Source: Hygrophila difformis
Lineage: Eukaryota > Streptophyta > Magnoliopsida > Lamiales > Acanthaceae
Assembly: GCA_030278955.1 (NCBI GenBank)
Contig: JAOANR010000003.1
Coordinates: 61,890,195-61,954,194 of the forward strand
DNA length: 64,000 nucleotides
Reading direction: 5' to 3'
Within the stretch, counting starts at the first letter, position 1, and each line of letters opens with the position of its first letter. Positions 1 to 10,280 of this stretch are shown here, one piece after another. The translations under genes were made by a program, and so were the position numbers. The notes beneath the pieces were generated by a model. That model had not been told where the DNA came from. It made no database searches and worked only from the letters and a program-made list of their open reading frames with translations.

Positions 1-249
1 TGTGTTATATAATGCACATATGGTGAGGTCTTGGAACAAATATAGATTTGCCTTATAGCAGATGATGATGATATATACACATTGTTTTCCTGTAAACTTG
101 AGGTGTGGTAGTAGAGTTTTATTAAAGTGACCCTTTTGTTTCTTTTTGTCTCTTTTTTCTATTTTGGTATATAAAACTTGTACATTTTTTGTTTGAATTT
201 GTAGGAATGTTTTCTATGAGATGTAAGAATTGTAATGAGTAGTTGTAAT

Positions 250-655
250 TTTTTTATGTTTTTTTTTGGGAATCCTTAAGCTACATTAGGTATAAGACTA
301 ATTCCTCGAGAATGTAGTGGACATTGAACGGTTGACTCTCCCAAACCATACTGCATACAGAAAGGCTCGAACCCGAAATCTTTACTTAGGGTCCGTTCTG
401 CACGTCGAGCTGTAGCTGCGAGCTGCAGCTGTAGAGAGATGTAGCTGTTGGGAGTTGTAGCTATAAGTTTTTGCATACGTGTTCGGTACAAGTAGTTGTA
501 GCTGTCAAAAATTATAATTTGAAGAGGAAAATTAATTAAATCCGAAAAGTAGCTTCCGAAAGCTCCCAAAAGCTACCAAAAACTTCCAAAAACTGCGTGC
601 AGAACAGACCCTTAAGCTGGCAGAACTTCATACCACTCACTCTAATTGCGTTTGG
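250..655 (-). repeat. tRNA-derived SINE interrupted by a MITE
   Basis: Read on the minus strand this contains a GGGTTCGAGCC box-B-like motif (near 364-374) and ends in an A tail (T run at 259-268 on the plus strand). The same sequence family occurs at 40549-40740, and more distantly at 10100-10280 and 13296-13480. The copy is split by the MITE at 389-611. The outer limits are approximate. Confidence 0.6.
389..611. mobile_element. Tourist-like (PIF/Harbinger) MITE
   Basis: The 223-bp element has terminal inverted repeats: GGGTCCGTTCTGCACG on the left and CGTGCAGAACAGACCC on the right. It is flanked by direct TTA repeats (386-388 and 612-614), the target duplication typical of PIF/Harbinger elements. 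The interior is rich in AGCTGTAGCT-like palindromes. It sits inside a SINE; the related SINE at 40.7 kb has an uninterrupted CTTAAG at the matching place. Confidence 0.8.
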
Positions 656-1054
656 TACGAGTAGTTGTAATTTCATTTATTGTTTGAAATAATGGGAATT
701 AAAAATATAATTTATATAGTATGGTGGGTACTGAATAAAGTCAGAGTGGTCAGTTTAGATTCGAACTTTTTGAAAATTTTACTTGTTACCAAATTGGTTT
801 GATTAGTATGAGATTAGTCGTTTATTTAAAAATTTAAATTAAAGTCCTTGTAAATGTAAAAATATTTTAGAAGAGACTTGCCAATTTAACATTCACAGTC
901 ACTTAGAATTCATTTTAAACTAAAAAATAATGTGTCCATAATATACAATTGATACCGGAAGGTTTATAGTTTCAAGAAAACCTAGCTAGTTTCATCCCTG
1001 CTAAATTTTAATGATGTTTTAATGATTTTTTTTTTCCCTAACCACCTATACATA

Positions 1055-1185
1055 GCGGCTGTTTGGATGACAGCATATTGACCAGCATATAGCATATTGG
1101 AAGAGCATATTGTCTCACAGTTCTCTCTCCGAATCTGCTATCTGCTAGCGGATCCGCTGACTCCCAAACAACCCCATACTGTGGA
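1055..1185. repeat. MITE-like repeat with TGTTTGG ends
   Basis: Begins GGCTGTTTGG and ends CTCCCAAACAACC, an imperfect inverted pair. The internal stretch (TTGTCTCACAGTTCTC, then GAATCTGCTATCTG) recurs at 12811-12911 and 45310-45390. No clear target duplication was seen. Confidence 0.5.
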
Positions 1186-1311
1186 ATCATTAGGGTTGCT
1201 GTGCAGAATGGCACAATAACTGCATATGCAGTTTGCTCTCAAATCTTATTTTTGTGATGTTTGTGTGGTTTAAAACATCACAATTTTTTTTGACATCACA
1301 AATATAATATA

Positions 1312-1570
1312 CTCCCTCTGTTCTTTTATATCTTACCATTTGCATAGTTGGTATTATTCATTAAATAACTTTGATTCAACTTTTTAGCATTGTTACATAA
1401 GATAAAACAAAATCAATTGAGATATTGTTGGATTCATCTAATCGTGTACTTTTATAATATCAAATTTTTACAATTGTTACTTGTATATAATTTGAGTTAT
1501 TAATTATTAAAAATATGTATTAGATTGCGTGCAATGGAGAAGTGGAGAAGTTAAATAAAAACGAAGGGAG
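1312..1570. mobile_element. Stowaway-like MITE
   Basis: Starts CTCCCTCTGTTCTTTT and ends ACGAAGGGAG, the characteristic Stowaway-type inverted ends. TA dinucleotides flank it on both sides. Its length of about 260 bp matches the copies at 16334, 22757, 33750, 46388 and 55819. Confidence 0.85.
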
Positions 1571-2489
1571 TAGTATCCAACACAAATTTTTTATACATCA
1601 TAAATTTTCTGACTTCACAAAAATGATAATACACATCACAAAACTCCATAACATCACAAAAAATACTTTCCTGCACGAGTAGGTAGCTGCACTGTAGCAG
1701 CTTCCCATTGGAATTGGTGGTGGGAGACCATGCTATATAATGATGTTTTAATAATTAATAAAAACATAGTAGTAAATTAGTAATATATCTTTTCTTTTAT
1801 AAAAATTTGTGTTGATTAACTCATATATTTCCATTATCTTTTCAACTAAATTGTTTGCTAATAAATGTTTAGAAATACTTAAATATTTATATGAGCTAAA
1901 TGATAATATTGAAAAAACATAATATAAATATCTAAAATGGAAATTAGTGTAAAATAGTTTTTGTTTCTAAAATGACCTCTATAAAGGAATAGAAAAGTAT
2001 ATAATCAATCTATATACATATATGTGTGTATCAATTACATAATTATGAAAAAAAAAACTATAATTTATAATATATATATATATATTATACGACAGTGTCA
2101 TTACTCATTATCCAATTATATAAAATATGGGAATAATGGAAGGGAAAAAAAGACAGTAACTGTATCATTTACCCTTCGCAAAATGCAGGCCATTTATCAT
2201 TTCAGCTCCTGTGCAGTTTAACAGGAGGTGTAGTCCTACAGTAAAAGAACAATTTTGTGATGCTTATGTTGTTGTCCTGTCCAACCATAATTTTGTAATG
2301 TTTGTACTGTATAACTTGCTCATCACAAAATGGTCGCACTCATCACTATGGGCGGATGCACCATTGTGCAAAGTGGGTCAATTGACCCACCATAGATGCC
2401 CCCAAAATAAAAATAAAAATTATATGCTTAGTTAGCTAATTCTTTATTTGTATGCTTCCTATAATCAATTTCCTTCTTTTGATAACAAG

Positions 2490-2850
2490 AAATTGAGCTG
2501 ACTTGCGAAGTTCTATCCTAAAGAATTTTCAGAAATTGAATTGATGATTTTTGAATTTTCGTTGGAGAATTTCATTGTTGACATTCAAACTAATAAGAGA
2601 TTTTGGGATATGAAGAATTTAAATGAGCTTTCCATAAATTTTGTTGGGAAAAGAAGCATGAAACACATTCGAATGTGTATTTACTTTTGAAGTTGGTATT
2701 ACTTCTTCCCGTGGCAACGATCATAGTAGAACAAGCTTTTTCCGGAATGAATATGATCAAGAATAAATTGTGTAATAGTATGGGATATCAATTATTGAAA
2801 GATTGTTTTGGTTACTTTCATAGAACGGAATCCATTTACGAATGTTAGTA
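2490..2850 (+). pseudogene. hAT transposase C-terminal (dimerisation) relic
   Basis: From 2675 one frame reads VYLLLKLVLLLPVATIIVEQ and then AFSGMNMIKNKLCNSMG, the signature of the hAT C-terminal dimerisation region (usual form LLLPVATATVERAFSAMK). The upstream part, roughly 2490-2670, matches the preceding helix region only with frameshifts and stops. The gene body is missing, so this is a decayed fragment without coding capacity. It was recognised from family motifs, not by a search. Confidence 0.75.
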
Positions 2851-3388
2851 TTATATGATGTTATTGTACAAAGATACCAAAATATGAGAACCTGATCTGA
2901 ACAGTTGTAATTATTTTAATGTAAGTAATTGATATTTCATATTATTTGTGACTTTAAATTTAACATTTTTAGTACTTTTACAAAAAAAAATAATATTGTA
3001 TTAATATTAATTATATTAATTATAAAAAATTGACCCACCCGGCCCCTATTCATCTCCTTTGTCCCTTTGTAATTTCTGTGGCATGGGCTTCCACCACCCA
3101 TTTCATAACTTATATAGGCTGTCGGAAAAAAAAAATTACTGACCTACCGAAGCAAATATCCTAGATGCCACTGCTCATCACAATTTTTTTGAACATCAGA
3201 AAATATTGCTCTCTTCACACTAATATGTGCCTTATCAGTGCCCTATTAATTTTTTTGGGTACAGAGCCATGAAGGCTAGCTAAAAGCAGTGCCCTATTAA
3301 TTGGTTTACCATACATTTTTTTTTAATGTCATTCATTGCTTTATAATTTTCTTTTCTTAAATTGTAGGGACATTCATCTAAAAATTTA

Positions 3389-4306
3389 AGGGAAATTATT
3401 TATTGGTATCATTTTGGAAGTTTTAGTTTGTTAAGTAGTACCAAGTTAAAAAATTTTACTTTTTAATACCAATTAGGTAAAAAATTCTATTTTTAGTATA
3501 TTTATATAAATTTAACTATTTTTTCATTTTTATCTTTTTAGCATTAGATCAATTATATTTATATCTTATTCACCAAAAGAACTAGTATATTCATTTTGAA
3601 TTTTTAAAAATTTATAATTTATGTAATATTCTTAATTTTTTCCTTTAATTTTTTCTTTGATTTCTTTTGAAACTCTTGTATTTATTATATTTTTTTATTC
3701 TAAGGAATTTATTTAGTAAGAAAAATTAAAGATTTTATTTAAACTCTCACCGGAAAAAAACTATTTAAACTTAGATTTTATTTTGTATCACTTGAAAACT
3801 ACTATATTTTTTTGTTTTTATTCCAAGAGATTTTTTAAGTAAGATGAATAAAAGAATAATAATAATATGTTATTTAGCAAATAAAATTTTGTTTTAAATA
3901 CTATGAAGTATTATTTTAAAAAAAATATGTAATATTGAAATGAGTACATAATTGATATAAAGAGTTTTCAGAAAAGAACGAAAAAGTGTTTTAAAAGAAA
4001 AGAAAAAATAAATAAATAGTCAATTAAGGAAAAATTTAAAAATATTACACAAGACTTAAAACTTTAAAAAGTTAAATTATACATATAATTTTTTTTTGGT
4101 GAATAAGATATAAATATTAATTGATCTAATGGTAAACAAACATATTAAAACGAAAAAATAGTAAAATTCATATAAATATACTAAAATTAGAATTTTTACC
4201 TAATGGTAATAAATTATAAATTGGTACTAAAAAGTAAAATTTTTTAACATGATATTAATTAACAAACTAAAACTTCCAAAATGGTACCGATAAATAATTT
4301 CCCAAA
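3389..4306. mobile_element. Non-autonomous DNA element with long terminal inverted repeats
   Basis: The left end reads GGGAAATTATTTATTGGTAT. The right end, on the opposite strand, reads GGGAAATTATTTATCGGTAC. The match continues inward for roughly 200 bp (for example TTTGGAAGTTTTAGTTTGTT on both arms) and weakens toward the centre. The element is about 0.92 kb, AT-rich and has no ORF. The architecture fits a foldback or MULE-type MITE; the superfamily is not established. Confidence 0.75.
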
Positions 4307-4767
4307 ATTGGGGTTAACTAGATAAACCCATAACTTAAAAGAAAAACAATCGAGTATGGAACCTCTTTGCTGGGTGGTATGAGTCCCACACAGGTCACAA
4401 TATAGTACTACTAATTATTGTTGTGGTGCCCAACTTTAAAGTCTATGAGGCAAATGTTTGACAACCTACCTTAACAAATTGTTGGTTAGGACAACATTTA
4501 GTTAATACTAAAAGAGTTCTCATAATAGGAGAAGCCCATTTGATCTGGGCAGGGCCCATAATATAATGGGCCACATTCAAGCCCATATTTCTATTAAATG
4601 AGCCCAATCCACTTACAAATGGGCCTGGTTAAAAATCCAAAAAGCCTGTGGACACACTAAATAAGAAAAGCAAAAAATCAAAACATGTCAACTTTGGCAA
4701 ATTACACTGTTATGTCAAGCAAAAACCCTCTATGAATTAATGAATTTCTGCCAAGCAGACTGCATTA

Positions 4768-4888
4768 CACTACAAGAAACGCGCGGCAAGGCGATGAATT
4801 TGGGGATGAAATTTTTTTTGAAGTCGTCGCCTAGAGCGCTAGGCGACGAAATTCTTTCGTCACCTACCCCGCGAAATTCTTTTTAGTG
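4768..4888. mobile_element. CACTA-like MITE
   Basis: Begins with CACTACAAGAAA, the classical plant CACTA terminus, and ends TTTTTAGTG. The interior contains a short palindromic GTCGCCTAGAGCGCTAGGCGAC core. The flanks are TTA and GTA, so the 3-bp target duplication is imperfect. Confidence 0.6.
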
Positions 4889-5381
4889 GTATGTGTACCA
4901 TTGGACTTTGGTCATCTGGGTGTTGTTTAAACATTGTTTTGCGTTGTTTAATTTACATGAAAGACAGGGCAGCACTTTAATTTTTGGGAGCTGATTGAGA
5001 GCACATGCATGCATGCATGCACATTATTATACAACAACACATCATGAAATGAACACATGGCATATATGCATGGGTCGTAATGTGTATGTATGTATTTTGG
5101 GGATCGTGGCTTCTTGAATTTAATTTGCCAGTTTAGGAAAACCAGAAAACGACCACCAATTTCATCTACCATTACTACGTACATTATTGCATTTACTAGC
5201 TCCCGGGACTCCCTCCCTTCAATGGACCACAAATGGCCAACTCACTAATAATATGCAAATTATACTAATAAAAAAAATAACAACATATATTTTATATATA
5301 CATATATTTATATATTTTCATTATCATATTAAACCATAGTCCTTCGTTCAAAATCTAAACATATTCTATAATATCAATCTC

Positions 5382-5417
<36 letters not shown>

Positions 5418-6260
5418 TGAAAATATTAATTTATGAAAATATGTAATACCTTGAAATATAGTTTAATAAAATGAATAAAATTGATTATTCATATTAAAAA
5501 TGTATTTTTCTTTTTTTTTTCTTTCTTACTAGTTATTACTACTATATAAGAACTTTATACCTACCATGCTGGTTTTCAAATAAAAATCAACCTTTACCTA
5601 CAAACCTTTACCTCATCAAAAAAATAAAAATCATACCAAATGCATACAAGTAATTAGATCAAAAAGATCAACCTTTACCTACAAACCAAAAAGCCAAATG
5701 TGCACACTTGATGTTACCAAAAACTTAAGTAGTCAAATTTATAAGCAAGACAAGTTTGTTTGGATTTAATAATATACACTACTAGTAAGTAGTAGTATTA
5801 ACCTTTGGAAGTCATTAATGTCTAATCACAACTAGTTACTTTAAATAAAATAATTTTCGCTAGGAACGGTTGGATGGAGGAGACGCCTTAGTATTGATGA
5901 TGGGGGTATTTCATAACCCATGGACCCAATTGACAAGAGAGTAGTGGTCCACTGGTCCGTCCATAAATGGTTCACAATGATCTGGTCTCCTAGTCCCGGA
6001 GTCCCCCAAGAATCATCAATCATCCCACAGGAAGTAGTACACTTATTAATAGTGTTATGGAGACCCTGGGCAGAAGCTCAGAAGTGTGTATATATATACA
6101 TGTCATAGGAAGGAAACAGCTAATCCATAGCTCATTTATACGTCTACTTTGTGATTGTCAGCTCATTACATATATTGTCTTTAAGACGTGTTTGTTGTCT
6201 CTCTTCTTTTTCACCTTGTAGTATTATTCACCCACGAATTCCCCACGCCTTTACTCACTC

Positions 6261-6269
6261 CTATATAAG
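6261..6269 (+). promoter_or_regulatory. Probable TATA box of the DREB gene
   Basis: CTATATAAG lies about 210 bp before the start codon, in a fitting position for transcription starting near 6295. The predicted leader is rich in T and C. Confidence 0.5.
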
Positions 6270-6389
6270 TGTATTCAAATCTTTCCTTTTAATTCCCAAA
6301 ATCCCATTTTTCATATTCTCAAAAACTTCAATTTTTTTTTCCTTTTTTTTTTTTGCCTTATCCAAACAGCCCCTGTTTTGTACATACAC

Positions 6390-6437
6390 ATGGTACAATA
6401 TTATTATAGGAAAGAAAAATTATCATTGGCCGTATAA
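6390..6437 (+). promoter_or_regulatory. Upstream ORF in the DREB leader (15 codons)
   Basis: An ATG at 6390 opens a 15-codon frame ([15 protein letters not shown]) that stops at 6437, 34 nt before the main ATG and in another frame. If transcription starts near 6295, it lies in the leader and could lower translation of the main ORF. Confidence 0.45.
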
Positions 6438-6471
6438 ATATCATTCGCTGACTCTCCAAAATAATTCTAAC

Positions 6472-7221
6472 ATGAGTCAAGACGATGAAAATACTCCCCC
6501 TTCGCTTCCACCTCCACCTCCACCGCCACCGCCACCGCCGCCGCCGCCGCCTCCTCCTCCTCCTCCGCCACGATTCTCTCCAAAACAGCCCCCAAAAGTT
6601 CAACCGCCACATGTGCAACCGAGTATAAGTACGGACACGCTTCCGTCACCTAAAAAGGTGAAGAAAACCGCCACGGGTTCCGGCGGCGGCGCCACGTCAT
6701 CGAGCGGCCGTCCGGCGGGGGGGAAGCACCCGACTTATCGAGGGATAAGGAGCCGAAGCGGGAAATGGGTGTCGGAGATCCGGGAGCCCAAGAAGACCAC
6801 GCGCGTCTGGCTCGGGACCTACCCTTCACCGGAGATGGCCGCCGCCGCGTACGACGTGGCCGCGCTGGCTCTTAAGGGCGCCGATAACGCCGTCCTCAAC
6901 TTCCCCGATCGCGTAGGGCAGTACCCCGTTCCGGCTTCCCCTTCCGCCACGGATATTCGGAAAGCGGCCGCAAGTGCGGCGGCGGCGATGATGATCAAGC
7001 CTGAGGACACGGCGGCCGGGATTCCGGGGAAGGATGAATTAATCATCGGCGAGGAGGCCGGCGGGCACGAATTTATCGATGAGGAGGCGCTGTTTGATAT
7101 GCCCAATTTGCTGATGGATATGGCGGAGGGAATGCTTGTAAGTCCGCCGAGAATGGCATCGACGGCGCAGTCGGAGGACTCGCCGGAAAATTCCGACGGT
7201 GAGAGCCTGTGGAGCTATTGA
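6472..7221 (+). CDS. AP2/ERF transcription factor, DREB A-4 type
   Basis: Intronless gene encoding 249 aa, a nuclear DNA-binding regulator expected to bind DRE/CRT or GCC-type elements. The single AP2 domain is at about residues 89-145 ([33 protein letters not shown]). It carries the Val and Glu in WVSEIRE that mark DREB proteins. The downstream [11 protein letters not shown] segment resembles the conserved motif of group III ERFs such as ERF023-ERF027. The protein ends LWSY after an acidic stretch, as many DREB activators do. A basic patch KKVKK (61-65) may serve nuclear import. Residues 13-33 are 21 consecutive prolines, which is unusual. The start was chosen because it is the first in-frame ATG; the open frame runs back to 6151 without another ATG and past the TATA box. 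The exact orthologue is uncertain. Confidence 0.92.
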   Translation: MSQDDENTPPSLPPPPPPPPPPPPPPPPPPPPPRFSPKQPPKVQPPHVQPSISTDTLPSPKKVKKTATGSGGGATSSSGRPAGGKHPTYRGIRSRSGKWVSEIREPKKTTRVWLGTYPSPEMAAAAYDVAALALKGADNAVLNFPDRVGQYPVPASPSATDIRKAAASAAAAMMIKPEDTAAGIPGKDELIIGEEAGGHEFIDEEALFDMPNLLMDMAEGMLVSPPRMASTAQSEDSPENSDGESLWSY

Positions 7222-8892
7222 TAATAATTTTAATTTAAATTATTATTATCTGATCACAAAACACAGACCCCCAAAAAAAAAAAAAAAAACAAAAACAACT
7301 TCCATTGTATGATCGATTTATTTCCTCCTCTTCTTTTTTCTCATGATCGATAAAACATTCAACATTCCAATTTTTTATACAATTGGAGTATTGGATTGGA
7401 AGAATGAAATTAAATACTACGAATGTAATGAGTGAAATTTCAAATTAAATTGCAACCCCTTTCTTCAGTGCAACTAACTCTTTTATTTAAATAATTAAGC
7501 TTCGTTTTAGAGAATTACTTGTGGATGATTTTGGGGATTAGGGTTGCAGAAAGGAGTAATTTTTTAGAATGTACGTAGTAATATACTATAGATTATATAA
7601 ATGTGGAGTTAATTTTTTAACCTCAAGTGAAACTATAGATCATTTATAATCAATATCCACTCTGAAGTTTTGGCAGTGATAAATTAAGGCACTGGTTGGT
7701 TGGCTGCGCTGCAAGATTCTAACAGTACTCCAGCATTATATTGTATACTCATTTCTTACAAATGTCTTTGAAATAACAACATTATTATTAAAAAAAAAAA
7801 AAAAAATTAACCCGCACCTTACATTTGGTGATATAGAATTTATTAATTAATTATTGCCAATATATTTTAACAATACTTCAAGAAAATTAAGCAACAACCA
7901 AAAATGGCTGGAAATGTTGGAACTAGGATTTATTATTAGCAACAATATGTAATGGGGAAAATCTGAACTCGAAAAATTCCGCTGGCCTCATTCCTTGTCC
8001 CAAATCCTGAAAATCGGGGTTTAGGGCAGTGAATGGGACGACCCCTTCCGACCCACCCTGAAATTACATACTACTATATAAATAAATAAATAAATAAATA
8101 AATGTGTATATAATTGATTTTTTATTAAATTTTCTTCTCTAATTTTTATTTCCCCATTTGAACATGAGGAATGTAGGATGATTGGTTTATTCATTTGATA
8201 GTTTAAAATAATTTTTAGTTAAAACTATTAAGGTTTTCATTTATAAATGTTTATGTTTAGTTGAATTTTGAATGAATATTTTGTTTTGCTTTTTTTATTT
8301 TTATGTTAATGGAGATGTTAATGGAGTTGGAATCATGGAAAGTTGATTGATCAATGTTTATATCAATGTTTATATAAATGTTTATATCGAGGGACTCAAG
8401 GTGCCACATGAGAGAATATCCGAGACGGATCGTTCACCCCGTCACATTAGGCATCGACATGCCCCAAATGGATGCATTGATGAAAAGGGGCAAAAATGAA
8501 ACAATTAAGATTTAGAAAACAGAAATGGAAACTATGTATAACCACAATTCCCACCCTGAATCCGTATATTGCCATCCCTAATTAAAATCCGGCCAAGTGA
8601 TCATTTGAATTTAAAAAACTAACATTTGGGGGCTTATAATTGATCCAAGGGGACCCCAAAATGAATTACACTTCTTCATATGATGCAATGATGCCACATT
8701 ATTTTTTAAAAAAGTCCAAATTATTACATTTACCATATTTGTTTGTCCGACCCAATTGTTACATTTCTATAAAATGATATATATATATATATATATATAT
8801 ATAGGCTACTTGTTTCATAGTCATATTTTTTACTGCATTCTCTCTTATAACCATTATTTCAAAACTAATCTCACCGCTTTCAATTACTTTTC

Positions 8893-9050
8893 TTAATTAA
8901 ATTCTCTCTTATACTTAAAAATTAGACACATCCATCTTAATTCTAGTGTTCTTCCAAAGTGTATTATATAAATTAAATTCTCTCTTATACTCATACTTAA
9001 AAATTAGTCACATCCATCTTAATTCTAGTGTTCTTCCAAAGTGTATTATT
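8893..9050. repeat. Tandem duplication, two units of about 78 bp
   Basis: Both units carry AATTAAATTCTCTCTTATAC, then CACATCCATCTTAATTCTAG and GTTCTTCCAAAGTGTATTAT. The second unit has a short extra ACTCAT. The units are nearly identical, so the duplication looks recent. Confidence 0.75.
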
Positions 9051-9102
9051 TATATAATTATTGTGTTTTTATAGATTGCGAGAGAAAGAAGTGTTTTAGT
9101 GA

Positions 9103-9280
9103 ATTGATTTTTTTTTTTTTTTTGGATGAGCCATTGAAGGCCTGGGAAAGGGGTGGTGGAAGCCCATACCACACAATTACAAAGGGGAATAAAGGGGAGG
9201 GATAGGGGGCCGGTGGAATCGAACCTCCAACCTTCTGTTGGAAGTCAGGGAACTTAACCACTTGGGCCGGTGGGAATTGA
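9103..9280 (-). repeat. tRNA-derived SINE, Au-like
   Basis: On the minus strand it reads GGCCCAAGTGGTTAAGTTCC (box A region) and later GGTTCGATTCC (box B, plus positions 9215-9225). It ends in an A/T-rich tail at the plus-strand T run 9109-9124. The same family occurs in plus orientation at 41922-42130. Confidence 0.7.
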
Positions 9281-10099
9281 AGGCAGTTATGAAGACAAAA
9301 TGCTTTTAAAAGAAATAATCATATCATCATCAATAATAAAAAGTGCTTTCCGAAATTTTAGAATCGCAAATGTTAATTTAATTTTTTTCCTGGTCAAACC
9401 GAATCTGCCTCTTTGAGTGTATCTTTTTGATGCATTGCACGCAAATTGAACCCTAATTTAATTAAATATAAATATTACTCCATTAGTTAGTACTTAATTA
9501 CATAATTGTTAAATATGGTATATACTAATTACTTCATCTTTTTTATATATAAAAAGTAATCGTATAGTAGATAGTAGTACCATTTTTTCTAACATTTATT
9601 ACAATATCCATTTTCATTAGATTTCATGTCAGCACGTAAAAATATATATAGCAACTAATGTAAATCAAATAGGATATATGATCAAATACTAAGATATATC
9701 ACCTTTTTATGGTTTCGGCTCCTAAAAAAAAATATACTAAGATATACTATGGTTACTTGTGCTTTAGCTAATTAGAACTAAAATAACGAATTAAGTTCAA
9801 AGTGATTTCAGTTTAAAACATTGATAGATTAAGGTTTTAAAACAATCTCTACTAACATTCTCCTTATATTGAAAATTATATTAAAAACTTATTCTCAAAT
9901 GTACTGTATTTCATATCAAATTATATATATGAAGTAAGCTGTACAATTGAGGATAAAGACTTATTTAGTGATTGAGCCCATTTCGAATCCCCACCCACCC
10001 CTATATCTCTTCTTTTATAATTTGTATGGTATGAAGTATGAACCTTCCTCACATCTTTTCGATATCATCAATTATAACAAAAAAAAAGGTATATAGTAC

Positions 10100-10280
10100 A
10101 TTTTCTTTATTATGGGACTCTAGGCACTATAAAGTAAGCTAAGGTCCTGAGTTCGAGCGCTTGTAACTAAGCACGATTGTTTTGGGAGAAATCTTAAACT
10201 CACCCGTCAGTCCATCATCTCGAGGCTATTATTGAGTCTCAAAGAGACTTAAAGAACCCTTTCAATTCCAAAAAAAAAAA
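10100..10280 (+). repeat. tRNA-derived SINE copy
   Basis: Contains a GAGTTCGAGCG box-B-like motif, the family segment GGGAGAAATCTTAAACTCAC, a TCTCGAGG block and a terminal A run at 10270-10280. It is related to the copies at 250, 13296 and 40549. Confidence 0.55.

Larger units (their letters stand above)
1..5900. other. Intergenic, transposon debris, no supported gene
   Basis: No open frame here resembles a host gene. The stretch is AT-rich and holds the repeats listed separately: a SINE interrupted by a Tourist-like MITE, a Stowaway-like MITE, a decayed hAT transposase end, a long-TIR element and a CACTA-like MITE. Around 4535-4640 there is a cluster of GGGCC/GCCCA motifs like plant site II promoter elements, but no gene follows it. 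A TA microsatellite lies near 5388-5412. Confidence 0.7.

Noticed and set aside
6151..6471. N-terminal extension of the DREB frame
   Set aside because: The frame is open but has no ATG upstream of 6472, starts before the TATA box and encodes Phe-rich leader sequence.
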